The notes below the pieces were generated by a model. The model ran no database searches. It was not told the origin of the DNA and saw only the letters and a program-made list of their open reading frames with translations. Of a stretch of DNA of 64,000 nt, positions 1-8,415 are shown piece after piece. The position numbers and the translations under genes are program-made. The stretch is from assembly GCF_000421525.1 (NCBI RefSeq), contig NZ_ATXE01000001.1, positions 930,001-994,000 on the forward strand, written 5' to 3'. The stretch comes from Aestuariimicrobium kwangyangense DSM 21549. GTDB lineage: Bacteria; Actinomycetota; Actinomycetes; Propionibacteriales; Propionibacteriaceae. Positions within the stretch are counted from its first letter, which is position 1, and each line of letters begins with the position of its first letter.

Positions 1-1069
1 CCAGGGCCGTGCCGGCCTGCAGCAGTTGACCGGGATAGGGCGGGTACTGGTCGGCGTGGCCGCCGATCGACTGGGCATCGGTCTCGGTCACCAGGAACGG
101 TGCCTGGGCCGACGACCACAGACGGTCGGCCTGGGTGAACAGGGCGGACGGTCCATTGGTCCACCAGCCGGCATCCGCAGCATGGTCGACGGCCGACGAC
201 AGGCCGTCCTGCACGCGGTAGTAGGGGTTGCCGGCCGTGACGTCGAGTCGCTCGACCAGTTGGTCATCGCTGATGCCGGGTCGGGGGTACGAGATGCACG
301 TGGTGACGAACTGGTCGGGCCGGGCGTGTTCGCGCACCAGGTCGGCCTGCCACCCGATGAACTCGGTGACCAGCTCGGCGGAGTAGCGGCGCCACTCCAG
401 GTCATGCTGGGGCTGGGCATTGCCCGCCGGTGCCCACAGGTCGGCCCACTCACTGAGCCGGTGCGACCAGTAGACGAGACCCCACGCCTCGTTGAGTGCC
501 TCGACGGTGCCGTACCTGCCGCGCAGCCACTCACGGAAGCCCTCGATCACGTGGGCGTTGTGCGGCAACTGTTGGCTGGGCTCGTTGTCGACCTGCCAGC
601 CGATCACGGCCGGGTGGTCAGCCCAACGGGCGGCGATGGCGCGGACGACCCGTTCGGCGTACCGGCGGAACGTGGGGTGGGAGTAGTCCATCTCCTGACG
701 GGCACCCCAGGCGGCGCGGGTGCCATCACGATGGACCGCGGCGATCTCGGGGTGCAGCCGGGCCAACCACGGCGGGACGGCGTAGGTGGGGGTGCCGAGG
801 ATGACACTGATGCCGCGGGCATGGGCCCCGTCGAGAACGGGCTGCAACCAGTCGAGGTCGAACTCACCCGGACGAGGCTCCCAGGTCGACCACACCGATT
901 CGCCGACTCGGATGACCGTGAAACCGGCCTCGACCATCAGGTCGAGATCACGGTCGACAGCCGCGGCGATGCCCTGGGGCTGGTACTCGGCGTAGTAGGC
1001 CGCCCCGAACAGGATGCGGCCCTCGAGATGGCTCAGGGGGGTGGGCGAGGCGGGGGGCGTCGTTGCCAT
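1..1069 (-). CDS. GH42-type beta-galactosidase, C-terminus cut by window edge
   Basis: Retaining glycoside hydrolase that should release terminal beta-galactose. Only the first 356 residues lie in the window; the frame is still open at base 1. The (beta/alpha)8 fold begins at FGAAYYAEYQP (about residues 21-31). The expected acid/base glutamate is in WQVDNEPS (E163), and the probable nucleophile is in FLVTETDAQS (E329). Family members usually have NEYG at the first site, so this is a divergent member. The ATG at 1069 follows GGAG at a normal distance and there is no signal peptide, so it is probably cytoplasmic and acts on imported galactosides. It is divergent from the MFS transporter at 1327. 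Substrate cannot be told from sequence. The family call is firm; exact specificity is open. Confidence 0.85.
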   Translation of the reverse strand, partial: MATTPPASPTPLSHLEGRILFGAAYYAEYQPQGIAAAVDRDLDLMVEAGFTVIRVGESVWSTWEPRPGEFDLDWLQPVLDGAHARGISVILGTPTYAVPPWLARLHPEIAAVHRDGTRAAWGARQEMDYSHPTFRRYAERVVRAIAARWADHPAVIGWQVDNEPSQQLPHNAHVIEGFREWLRGRYGTVEALNEAWGLVYWSHRLSEWADLWAPAGNAQPQHDLEWRRYSAELVTEFIGWQADLVREHARPDQFVTTCISYPRPGISDDQLVERLDVTAGNPYYRVQDGLSSAVDHAADAGWWTNGPSALFTQADRLWSSAQAPFLVTETDAQSIGGHADQYPPYPGQLLQAGTAL

Positions 1070-1199
1070 GCGGGTCTCCAGGTGGGCGTGCCAGATGCGT
1101 TTGTAACCATACAAGCTGACGCTCGCCCGGGGTGACGCGACGCCGGACCGCTCATGCGCCGCTCGAGGATGCTCACTAGAGTTCGCACGGGCGAGAACC

Positions 1200-1274
1200 T
1201 GCAGGATGTGCAGCTGAACAGCCCATCGCGTCCCGATCGGGACGCGATCGGCCGTTCACGTGCACGTCCCACAG
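1200..1274. repeat. 75-bp palindromic intergenic repeat, copy 1
   Basis: The centre (1225-1248) is a perfect 24-bp palindrome with arms ATCGCGTCCCGA and its complement. The flanks continue the dyad imperfectly, giving about 56 bp of inverted symmetry. The same 75-base unit recurs without gaps at 20741-20815 and 21895-21969; by hand count copies 1 and 3 match at 55 of 75 positions. It fills most of the space between the divergent genes at 1069 and 1327. Function unknown. Confidence 0.8.
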
Positions 1275-1326
1275 GTCGAGGCTGGAGCCCTCGCCCGCCA
1301 CCCTGATCATGCCGAGGAGGCACCCC

Positions 1327-2586
1327 GTGACCGGCACCACCGCCCTCCAGGAGCAGGCAGCGGTCGAACCCGTCGACCCGGCCTTCGGAGCCAACCAGTG
1401 GCGGCTCGCGCTGGCCCAACTGCTCTCGGGTGTCGGCATCGCGTCCGGGGTGGCGGTGGGCGCGGTGCTGGTCGAGGAGACCTCGGGGAGCACCCAGTTG
1501 GCCGGTTTCGCGCAGACCGCCACCGTCATCGGTGCCGGACTGCTTGCCTTCCCGCTGTCACGCCTCGCTCGTCTGCGTGGACGACGCGTGGCACTGGGGC
1601 TCGGTTTCGGTCTGGGCGCCCTCGGGGCCGTGCTCATCCTGACCGGGGTGCAGATCGGGCAGCCGGTGCTGTTGTTCCTCGGGTTGACGCTGTTCGGCTC
1701 CGCCACGGCCTCGGGCCTGCAGTCCCGCTACGCAGCCACCGACCTCGCCCCGGAGCACATGCGCGCCCGGGCCATGTCTGTCGTGGTGTGGGCCACCACC
1801 GTGGGATCGGTGGCGGGGCCCCAGTTGTCGGCACCCGGGGCGGCGTTGGGCCGGGCCCTCGGGCTGAACCATCTGGTGGGTCCCTACCTCTTCTCGGTGA
1901 CGGCCTTCGTGCTCGCGGCCCTGGTCACGGTGAGCATGCGCAAACCGCAGCGTCCCCTGCACCAGCCCGGGGTGCACCGCAACGTCTCGATGAAGGAGTG
2001 CCTGCTGGTGGCGTGGCGCCATCCCGTCGTGCTGCTCGGCATGGTGGCGGTGATCACCGGTCAGATGATGATGACCGTGGTCATGGTGATGACCCCGTTG
2101 CACATGTACCACCACGCGATGGGCCTGGAGATCGTCGGCATCGTGATCTCGAGTCACATCCTGGGCATGTACGGACTCTCCCCGTTGGTGGGATGGCTGG
2201 TCGACCGGTGGGGGGCCCAGCGGGTGATCGTGCTCGGCATGGGCATCTTCCTGGTCGCCTTCGCCGTCGGCATCCTCGACGCGCTGGGGCAGTCCCACCT
2301 GGTGCGGCTCATCCCCGCCCTGACGCTGCTGGGCATCGGCTGGTCGTGCACGCTGATCGCCGGGTCGACGCTGGTCGCCCAGACCGTCGAGCCAGAACTG
2401 AAGGTGCCGATGCAAGGCACCGTCGACACGTTCATGAACTTCGGGGCCGCAGCCATCACGGCCTCGGCAGGCACCGTGCTGGCGTGGCAGGGATTCGTCG
2501 GCATCAACCTGCTCGCGACCTGCGTGCTGGTGCTGCTGGTCGTGGTGGCCGTCCGGGCCAAGCGGGTACCCGTCGCGGTCCACTGA
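1327..2586 (+). CDS. MFS transporter
   Basis: A 419-residue integral membrane protein with about 12 predicted helices and the loop character of the major facilitator superfamily (for example the basic SRLARLRGRRVALG segment after helix 2, and a GWLVDRWGAQ loop in the second half). The GTG at 1327 is preferred over the in-frame ATG at 1309 because a strong GAGGAGG ribosome site (1314-1320) sits 6 bases before it. It probably exports a drug-like compound or moves a small solute. No substrate can be assigned. It converges on the XPB helicase gene with only 40 bases between them. Confidence 0.8.
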   Translation: MTGTTALQEQAAVEPVDPAFGANQWRLALAQLLSGVGIASGVAVGAVLVEETSGSTQLAGFAQTATVIGAGLLAFPLSRLARLRGRRVALGLGFGLGALGAVLILTGVQIGQPVLLFLGLTLFGSATASGLQSRYAATDLAPEHMRARAMSVVVWATTVGSVAGPQLSAPGAALGRALGLNHLVGPYLFSVTAFVLAALVTVSMRKPQRPLHQPGVHRNVSMKECLLVAWRHPVVLLGMVAVITGQMMMTVVMVMTPLHMYHHAMGLEIVGIVISSHILGMYGLSPLVGWLVDRWGAQRVIVLGMGIFLVAFAVGILDALGQSHLVRLIPALTLLGIGWSCTLIAGSTLVAQTVEPELKVPMQGTVDTFMNFGAAAITASAGTVLAWQGFVGINLLATCVLVLLVVVAVRAKRVPVAVH

Positions 2587-2626
2587 CGGGCCCCGTCCTG
2601 GCGGGACCTCGTGCTCCTGGAGAGCG

Positions 2627-4291
2627 TCAGTCGGACAACTGGTCGAGCTGGTCGAGGTCCTCGGCGTCGACGATCCGGTAGCTGTAGCCCTGCTCGGCCA
2701 GGAACCGCTGCCGGTGCTGGGCGAACTCGGCGTCGACGGTGTCCCGGCTGACCAGCGCGTAGAACCTGGCCACCAGCCCGTCCTTGGGACGAAGGATCCG
2801 TCCCAGCCGTTGGGCCTCCTCCTGCCGTGACCCGAAGGCGCCCGACACCTGGATGGCGACCTCCGCGGTGGGCAGGTCGACGGAGAAGTTGGCGACCTTC
2901 GAGACGATCAGCAGGCCGATCTCGCCGTCGCGGAACTGCTGGTAGAGCACCTCGCGTTGCTTGTTGGAGGTCTCGCCGGTGATGACGGGCGCGTCGAGCT
3001 TCTCGGCCAGGTCGTGCAGCTGGTCGACGTACTGGCCGATCACCAGCGTCGGCTGGCCGCGGTGCCGTTCGACCAGGTCGATCACCGCGTGGGTCTTCGA
3101 CTCGGCGGTGGAGGCCAGCCGGTAGCGGACGTCGGGATCGGCCGTCGCGCACAGCAGACGCTCCTCCTCGGTCAGTGTCACCCGCACCTCGACACAGTCC
3201 GCCGGTGCGATCCAGCCCTGGGCCTCGATGTCCTTCCACGGGGCGTCGTAACGCTTGGGGCCGATCAGCGAGAACACGTCACCCTCACGCCCGTCCTCGC
3301 GGACCAGGGTCGCGGTCAACCCCAATCGGCGACGGGCCTGCAGATCGGCGGTCATCCGGAACACGGGCGCCGGCAGCAGGTGCACCTCGTCGTAGATGAT
3401 CAGTCCCCAGTCGCGGGCCGAGAAGAGCTCCAGATGGGGGTTCTGGCCCTTCCGTTTCGTCGAGATCACCTGGTAGGTGGCGATCGTCACAGGACGGATC
3501 TGCTTGACCGCCCCCGAGTACTCGCCGATCTCGTCAGCGGTCAGGGTGGTGCGCCTCAACAGCTCGTCGCGCCACTGCCGGGCGGCAACGGTGTTGGTGA
3601 CCAGGATCAGGGTGGTGGCCTTGGCCAGCGCCATCGAGGCGGCGCCCACGACGGTCTTTCCGGCCCCGCAGGGGAGCACCACGACCCCCGAGCCGCCGTG
3701 GTGGAACGACTCGGCCGCCTGGGTCTGATAGGGCCTGATGTGCCACTCGCCCTCGGCCAGCGAGATCTCGTGGGCCTCGCCGTCGACGTAACCCGCGAAG
3801 TCCTCGGCCGGCCACCCCAGCGTCAACAGCACCTGCTTGAGGTGACCCCGCTCCGAGGGGTGCACGACCACGGAGTCGTCATCGATGCGTGCCCCGACCA
3901 GGCCCTTCACCTTCGCCGAGCGCAACACCTCGGCCAGCACCGCCTTGTCGGTCGAGACCAGCACGAGACCGTGGGTGGGGTGCTTCTCGATGCGCAGGCG
4001 GCCGAATCGTCCGATCGTCTCGGTCAGGTCGATCAGCAGCGAACTGGGCACCGGGTAGCGCGACCAGGTGAGCAGGGCATCGACGACCTGTTCGGCGTCA
4101 TGGCCGGCGGCGCGGGCGTTCCACAGCCCCAGCGGGGTGATCCGGTAGGTGTGCACGTGCTCGGGGGCACGCTCCAGTTCCGCGAACGGTGCGATCGCGA
4201 TCCGGCAGGCATGGGCATCGGGGTGATCGATCTCCAACAGCAGGGTGCGGTCGGACTGGACGATCAGGGGGCCATTGGTGGGTGTCGACAT
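2627..4291 (-). CDS. DNA repair helicase XPB (ERCC3/RAD25 family)
   Basis: Superfamily 2 DNA helicase, 554 residues, the usual bacterial XPB length. An N-terminal damage-recognition-like region (about 1-180) precedes the RecA-like core. Motif I is GAGKT (209-213), motif II is DEVH (301-304), motif III is GLTAT (324-328), and motif VI is QRLGRILRP near residue 500. In archaea and M. tuberculosis such proteins unwind DNA 3'-5' in repair. The ATG at 4291 lies 8 bases after a GATAAT hexamer (4300-4305), so a leaderless or very short leader is possible. The following minus-strand partner at 4388-6481 is upstream of it, as in Rv0861c-Rv0862c of M. tuberculosis (from memory). Confidence 0.93.
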   Translation of the reverse strand: MSTPTNGPLIVQSDRTLLLEIDHPDAHACRIAIAPFAELERAPEHVHTYRITPLGLWNARAAGHDAEQVVDALLTWSRYPVPSSLLIDLTETIGRFGRLRIEKHPTHGLVLVSTDKAVLAEVLRSAKVKGLVGARIDDDSVVVHPSERGHLKQVLLTLGWPAEDFAGYVDGEAHEISLAEGEWHIRPYQTQAAESFHHGGSGVVVLPCGAGKTVVGAASMALAKATTLILVTNTVAARQWRDELLRRTTLTADEIGEYSGAVKQIRPVTIATYQVISTKRKGQNPHLELFSARDWGLIIYDEVHLLPAPVFRMTADLQARRRLGLTATLVREDGREGDVFSLIGPKRYDAPWKDIEAQGWIAPADCVEVRVTLTEEERLLCATADPDVRYRLASTAESKTHAVIDLVERHRGQPTLVIGQYVDQLHDLAEKLDAPVITGETSNKQREVLYQQFRDGEIGLLIVSKVANFSVDLPTAEVAIQVSGAFGSRQEEAQRLGRILRPKDGLVARFYALVSRDTVDAEFAQHRQRFLAEQGYSYRIVDAEDLDQLDQLSD

Positions 4292-4387
4292 CGCCGTCCA
4301 TTATCCCCGCGCCGCTTGGCCGCACCCCCCTGTCACGTTCTCCCTTGGCACAATGGGCACCTCGTCGGACACTGCGCGGCGGCGCGG

Positions 4388-6481
4388 TCAGGGCTCGACG
4401 CGCACGATCCTCGACAGCGCCACCAACGACTGCCCCTTGCCGGGTTCCACCAGTCGGGCCTGCCCCGAGGCCACTGCCAGCACTTTCGCCCGCATCCGGC
4501 CACGGCGGCCGGAGTCGTCCACCCTGGTCAGGTTCACCCAGGTGCCCGCAGTCTGTGCCTCCAGCAGGGCCGCCACCATCGCCTCGGCGTCGACCGCGGC
4601 CTGCACCGACGTGCTGGGTGCCAGCAGTTCGGCTGACAGTTGTCGCAGTTGGTCGGAGGAGGGCACCGGCTGCCTGGTCGACCTGGGTACGGCGACCTGC
4701 TTGAGGCGTCTCGCTGGGGGGGTGGGCACGACAGCGCCACGCTCGTCCTCGGCGACGGGGGCGTGGCCCAGTTCACGCAGCACCTCGACCACCTCGGCCG
4801 CCTCCGCGCGGGCGGCGACCAGCGAGGGTGCCACCTGCCGCAGACCCAGTGATGCCGCCTGCGGGTGTCGCAACAGCGCCTGCATGGTCGCCTCGTCGGC
4901 GATGGTCAGGAGGGCGCCGACGCTGGCCACCCGGATCGCCCCGTGCAGCCTGGCCACGTCACCGACGAGGTAGCGCAGAGGCTGGGGGATCGGGGTGGCG
5001 GAGTGCGCGGTGAGCCAATCCAGCAGCGCGTCGCCCGTCCACCCCGCATCGAGGCCCCTGCGCACCGACGAGGAGGTGAATCGGTGCACGGTCGCTGGTC
5101 CGGGTGACTCCCGGTCGGCCACCAGGTCGAGTTGGCGGAGCACGTCGATCCGCAGCGGGCCGGGGGCCACGGCCGTCAGGTCGGACTGCACCAGGAACCC
5201 ATCGGTGGCCTCGGGGAAGCCGGGGTCCTCGGTCACCTCCCACAGGCTGGTGCGGCGTCCCATGGCCACCAGCCCCAGTTCGGCGGCCTCGGCCAGGGTC
5301 TGCTCCGCTGCGTGGTCGACCTCCACCCGCGACCACGTGGGGTGGTGCCAGGCCAACCGTTCCGCGAGTCGATCGATGGTCACCTCTGCCCCGGACGGCG
5401 CCGACCGTAGTTCGCGGGCGGCGGCGATCCGGCCACGTTCGGGACTGGTCACCTCGTCGCGACCCGCCTGGGCACCGGGCTCGAGTGGCCACCCGGCCAG
5501 GTCGAGCCAGGCCTTCACCAGCCCCTGCCACCGGACGAACGGACCCGTGCCCAGCCACTGGTCGAACGTCACCGTGGGCAGCCACGCCGTGCCGCCGCGT
5601 CCCACCAGGCCCAGACGGTGGGCCAGCTGGAGCAGCAGGACCACCGCGTCGCCGGTGCCGGTCGCCCGAGCGAGGTTCTGCTGGTCACGGCGGCTGAAGG
5701 CACCGGTGGCCAGGGGTCGCGGGCTCGTCCGCTCGACCTCGTCGATCACGGCGGCCACGGAGTGCACCAGTGACTGCGCCGTGCCGAGACCGGCCGCCTC
5801 GACCACCCGTGACTCCTGGGCGGCGGGCCATCCGGGTACCTGGGTGGCGACGGGTTGGCGGAAGAGTCTTCCCCCGCGCAGCCTCAGGGACACCTCCCGG
5901 GGCAGCACCACCGTCTCGGCGTCGACCGGTCGCAGGAGTTTCAGCGCCAACAACCGTTCGGTGGGGCTGTTTGCCTGCTCGAGCCGTACCGGCCGGTCGG
6001 CGCCGCTGACCCGTCCGACAGGACTGTTCCAGAGCAGCTGGTCGAGCACCGGCTCGGCCTCGGGTCCGGCCTCACGCACCAACCGGTCGATCTCTGCGTC
6101 GGGAAGAGGTGAAGGGCTCGGTTGGGCCAGACCCGCCGGATGGGTGCCGAAGCACGACCGGACTGCCTGGGTCACGCGCAGGTGGTTGTCGTCCCCCCAG
6201 GCCAGGGCGCGGTCGCGTAGCGCAGCCACCGCGTGCTCGACCGCACCCCGGTCGCCGCCCAACAACGCCGCCAGTTGGCGCACCGAGATGAGATCGGGTG
6301 AGGCGGCCAGCGCGTGGCAGACGCGCCGTTGCCACGTGTCCAGGGCATCGATGGCCGCGCGCGTCGAGGCATGGGTGGACGCCCGTTCGACCACCTCGGC
6401 GACGCTGTCGGGCCTGGGCAGCGCCAGATCCGGCCGCAGCCGCAGCAGGGTCGTCAACTGGTTCTGGTCGAGGGAACGCAC
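4388..6481 (-). CDS. Helicase-associated protein, XPB/Ssl2-like C-terminal domain
   Basis: A 697-residue protein resembling the conserved actinobacterial family found beside XPB (Rv0862c type; annotated as helicase-associated or helicase C-terminal domain protein). It has no Walker A or DEAD box, so it is not itself a helicase. Winged-helix-like segments are expected in the N-terminal half and the XPB-like domain near residues 350-480. The GTG at 6481 gives RSLDQNQLTTLLRLRPDL, the usual family opening. The open frame reads back as RSIADVV before it, which also looks family-like, so the true start may lie a little upstream although I see no ATG or GTG there. It probably loads or regulates XPB (inference from the constant pairing). 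Confidence 0.85.
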   Translation of the reverse strand: MRSLDQNQLTTLLRLRPDLALPRPDSVAEVVERASTHASTRAAIDALDTWQRRVCHALAASPDLISVRQLAALLGGDRGAVEHAVAALRDRALAWGDDNHLRVTQAVRSCFGTHPAGLAQPSPSPLPDAEIDRLVREAGPEAEPVLDQLLWNSPVGRVSGADRPVRLEQANSPTERLLALKLLRPVDAETVVLPREVSLRLRGGRLFRQPVATQVPGWPAAQESRVVEAAGLGTAQSLVHSVAAVIDEVERTSPRPLATGAFSRRDQQNLARATGTGDAVVLLLQLAHRLGLVGRGGTAWLPTVTFDQWLGTGPFVRWQGLVKAWLDLAGWPLEPGAQAGRDEVTSPERGRIAAARELRSAPSGAEVTIDRLAERLAWHHPTWSRVEVDHAAEQTLAEAAELGLVAMGRRTSLWEVTEDPGFPEATDGFLVQSDLTAVAPGPLRIDVLRQLDLVADRESPGPATVHRFTSSSVRRGLDAGWTGDALLDWLTAHSATPIPQPLRYLVGDVARLHGAIRVASVGALLTIADEATMQALLRHPQAASLGLRQVAPSLVAARAEAAEVVEVLRELGHAPVAEDERGAVVPTPPARRLKQVAVPRSTRQPVPSSDQLRQLSAELLAPSTSVQAAVDAEAMVAALLEAQTAGTWVNLTRVDDSGRRGRMRAKVLAVASGQARLVEPGKGQSLVALSRIVRVEP

Positions 6482-6528
6482 GACATCGGCGATCGACCTC
6501 GGAGCGGTGGCGCTCGCGGGCGGGGGCG

Positions 6529-7416
6529 TCAGGTCCTGGCCTTCCCGAGGTACTTCCAGACGACGTAGAGGTCAGCGCCCAGCACCACGAAGCAGGCGAA
6601 CTGCGCCCACTCGAAGACCGCGTCGATGGTGTCCCGGTCACCGGGAACCAGCAGCCCCAGCACCAGCGCGGCCGCCGCGCCGATCGCCCCGACCCGCACC
6701 AGGGTCTGCTTGGCCACCGGCGCCATCGCCGAGAGCGCGACCGCCGACAGCAGCAGCACGAACGAGAGCGGACGAATCAGCATGCCGGCGAGCAGCACGA
6801 TCACCAGGGCGTAGCCAGCAGTCTTCACCACGGTCATCAGCCCGTTGCCCGCAGCGGGCGGTCGGGACTGGGGTTCCCATTGCAGCGGGAGCGGACCGTG
6901 TGTGGGGTACGAGCCGGAGGGGGAGAACTGGCTGGTGGCGGCCGATGGGCCGTTCGTCGGGAACTGCTGGCTGACAGCGTTCCCGGGAGGGGGGTACTGG
7001 GTGGTCGGGTCAGGCGGGGCCCAGGCCTGCCCCGGCGTGCCGGAGGGCACGTGGGGCGATGATCCCGACAGCGGCCCGAAGTTGTGGCTGGTGACCATCG
7101 GCTGGGTCGGGTCCCAGGCCCGGTCGGTCCTCCCGGGCGCAGCATGGGCCGATCCCCAGGCCGACCCCTCGTGGATGCTCATGCCCGAGCCGAACGGCAG
7201 GTGCGGGTCACGCTTGGGTGCGCTGGAGGGAACCAAGGCATCGAGCGGTGGGGTGGGGGCCGGAGCGGGCTCGAACGCCTCCGGCCCTTGGGCGGGCAGG
7301 CCGTCCGCCAGGTGTGGGGGCTCCGGGGCGACGCTCAGCGGAGGGGTGCGCGGGGTAGCGAACCCGTCGGGGCGCTCCCGGGGCGCATATTCCGCGCCGT
7401 CTCGCCAGTCAGCCAT
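6529..7416 (-). CDS. Proline-rich membrane protein of unknown function
   Basis: 295 residues. The first about 190 are a low-complexity Pro/Ser/Gly-rich cytoplasmic tail without recognisable domains. The last about 100 contain three or four hydrophobic segments (starting TAGYALVIVLLAGMLI). The ATG at 7416 lies 7 bases after TAGACT (7424-7429), the arrangement of a leaderless mRNA, and there is no ribosome site. The gene ends just before the helicase-associated gene and may be co-transcribed with it. I do not recognise the family; the architecture resembles other actinobacterial disordered-tail membrane proteins. Confidence 0.7.
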   Translation of the reverse strand: MADWRDGAEYAPRERPDGFATPRTPPLSVAPEPPHLADGLPAQGPEAFEPAPAPTPPLDALVPSSAPKRDPHLPFGSGMSIHEGSAWGSAHAAPGRTDRAWDPTQPMVTSHNFGPLSGSSPHVPSGTPGQAWAPPDPTTQYPPPGNAVSQQFPTNGPSAATSQFSPSGSYPTHGPLPLQWEPQSRPPAAGNGLMTVVKTAGYALVIVLLAGMLIRPLSFVLLLSAVALSAMAPVAKQTLVRVGAIGAAAALVLGLLVPGDRDTIDAVFEWAQFACFVVLGADLYVVWKYLGKART

Positions 7417-7534
7417 GTCGAAGAGTCTAGTGGGGCAGCGTTCATCGTCCCTGCGCGCTTGCCCTGCCGGGGAGGCACCCGTGGCGGGCCCACTGCCATG
7501 CTGGGTCGCGTCAAGCTCGCCCTGAGGAGGTGCG

Positions 7535-8326
7535 ATGGAAGTCATCATCTGTGCCGACGCCGACGTGGTGGCGCGTACCGCCACGGGACGGATCGTGGGA
7601 GCGCTGGCGAAGCGTCCCCAGCCGGTACTGGGACTGGCCACGGGCAGCTCCCCGTTGCGGATCTACGACCAGTTGGCGGCGCTGAACCGCGCGGGACGGA
7701 TCGATCTGTCCGGCACCAGGGCCTTCGCGCTGGACGAGTACGTGGGCCTGCCGCCCTCGCACCCACAGAGCTACGCCGAGACCATCCGCACCACGGTGAC
7801 GGTGCCCTGTGGGATGAACCCCGACCTGGTGCACGTGCCCGACGGCATGGCCACCGACATCGAAGCCGCCTGTCAGCGGTACGAGGACGAGATCGTCGCC
7901 GCCGGGGGCATCGACGTGCAGATCCTCGGGATCGGCTCCAACGGACACATCGGCTTCAACGAGCCCACCTCGTCGCTGCAGTCACGGACCCGCATCAAGA
8001 CCCTCACGGCCCGCACCCGGCAGGACAACGAGCGCTTCTTCAGCCATGACGTGAAGGTGCCGACCCACTGCGTCACCCAGGGACTGGGCACCATCATGGA
8101 CGCGCGCCGTCTGGTGCTCGTGGCCACCGGCACCAAGAAGGCCGACGCCATCGCCGCCGCTGTCGAGGGACCGGTGACCAGCATGTGCCCGGCCTCGGTG
8201 ATGCAATTCCACCGCAATGCAGTGGTGGTGGTCGACGAGGCGGCCGCGTCCAAGCTCACCTTCGACGGCTACTACCGCGACATCTTCGAGCACCTGCCCG
8301 AGTGGCAGCAGGTTCCCGGGCTCTGA
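7535..8326 (+). CDS. nagB: Glucosamine-6-phosphate deaminase
   Basis: Converts glucosamine 6-phosphate to fructose 6-phosphate and ammonia in the cytoplasm, the last committed step of amino-sugar catabolism. 263 residues, matching the E. coli enzyme (266). Visible family motifs are LATGSSPL for phosphate binding, FALDEYVGL with the catalytic Asp, and GIGSNGHIGFNEP with the catalytic His. The ATG follows a strong GAGGAGG site. The matching deacetylase NagA is 15 kb away at 22798, so the pathway is split between two sites. A set of degenerate tandem units follows the stop codon. Confidence 0.96.
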   Translation: MEVIICADADVVARTATGRIVGALAKRPQPVLGLATGSSPLRIYDQLAALNRAGRIDLSGTRAFALDEYVGLPPSHPQSYAETIRTTVTVPCGMNPDLVHVPDGMATDIEAACQRYEDEIVAAGGIDVQILGIGSNGHIGFNEPTSSLQSRTRIKTLTARTRQDNERFFSHDVKVPTHCVTQGLGTIMDARRLVLVATGTKKADAIAAAVEGPVTSMCPASVMQFHRNAVVVVDEAAASKLTFDGYYRDIFEHLPEWQQVPGL

Positions 8327-8372
8327 CCAGCCCGCGCTGAACAACCCCGGCTGACCAACCCCCCACTGATCG
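8322..8372 (+). repeat. Degenerate 14-15 bp tandem units after nagB
   Basis: Starting at the nagB stop, four units of the form CTGAnCAnCCC follow one another, with TGA at 8324, 8338, 8352 and 8367. They look like local duplication of the 3' end of the gene. The unit sequence drifts from copy to copy. No function is evident. Confidence 0.5.
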
Positions 8373-8415
8373 GCCCCCCGATGGGGACCGGTCCGGCGAC
8401 TGCGGCCCTCCGGCC

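Noticed and set aside
26-1135. Plus-strand 369-residue open frame at the left edge
   Set aside because: The minus strand reads as a GH42 glycosidase with catalytic motifs and a ribosome site.
1200-1274. Ends of an insertion sequence
   Set aside because: No transposase or second end nearby; the whole 75-bp unit recurs as a self-contained palindrome.
2957-4636. Plus-strand 559-residue open frame opposite the XPB helicase
   Set aside because: Antisense shadow; composition is low-complexity and the minus strand encodes an intact helicase.
6481-6530. Frameshift joining the membrane protein (6529-7416) and the helicase-associated gene
   Set aside because: The upstream gene ends in a normal stop after a charged C-terminus, and the two proteins belong to different known or plausible families.
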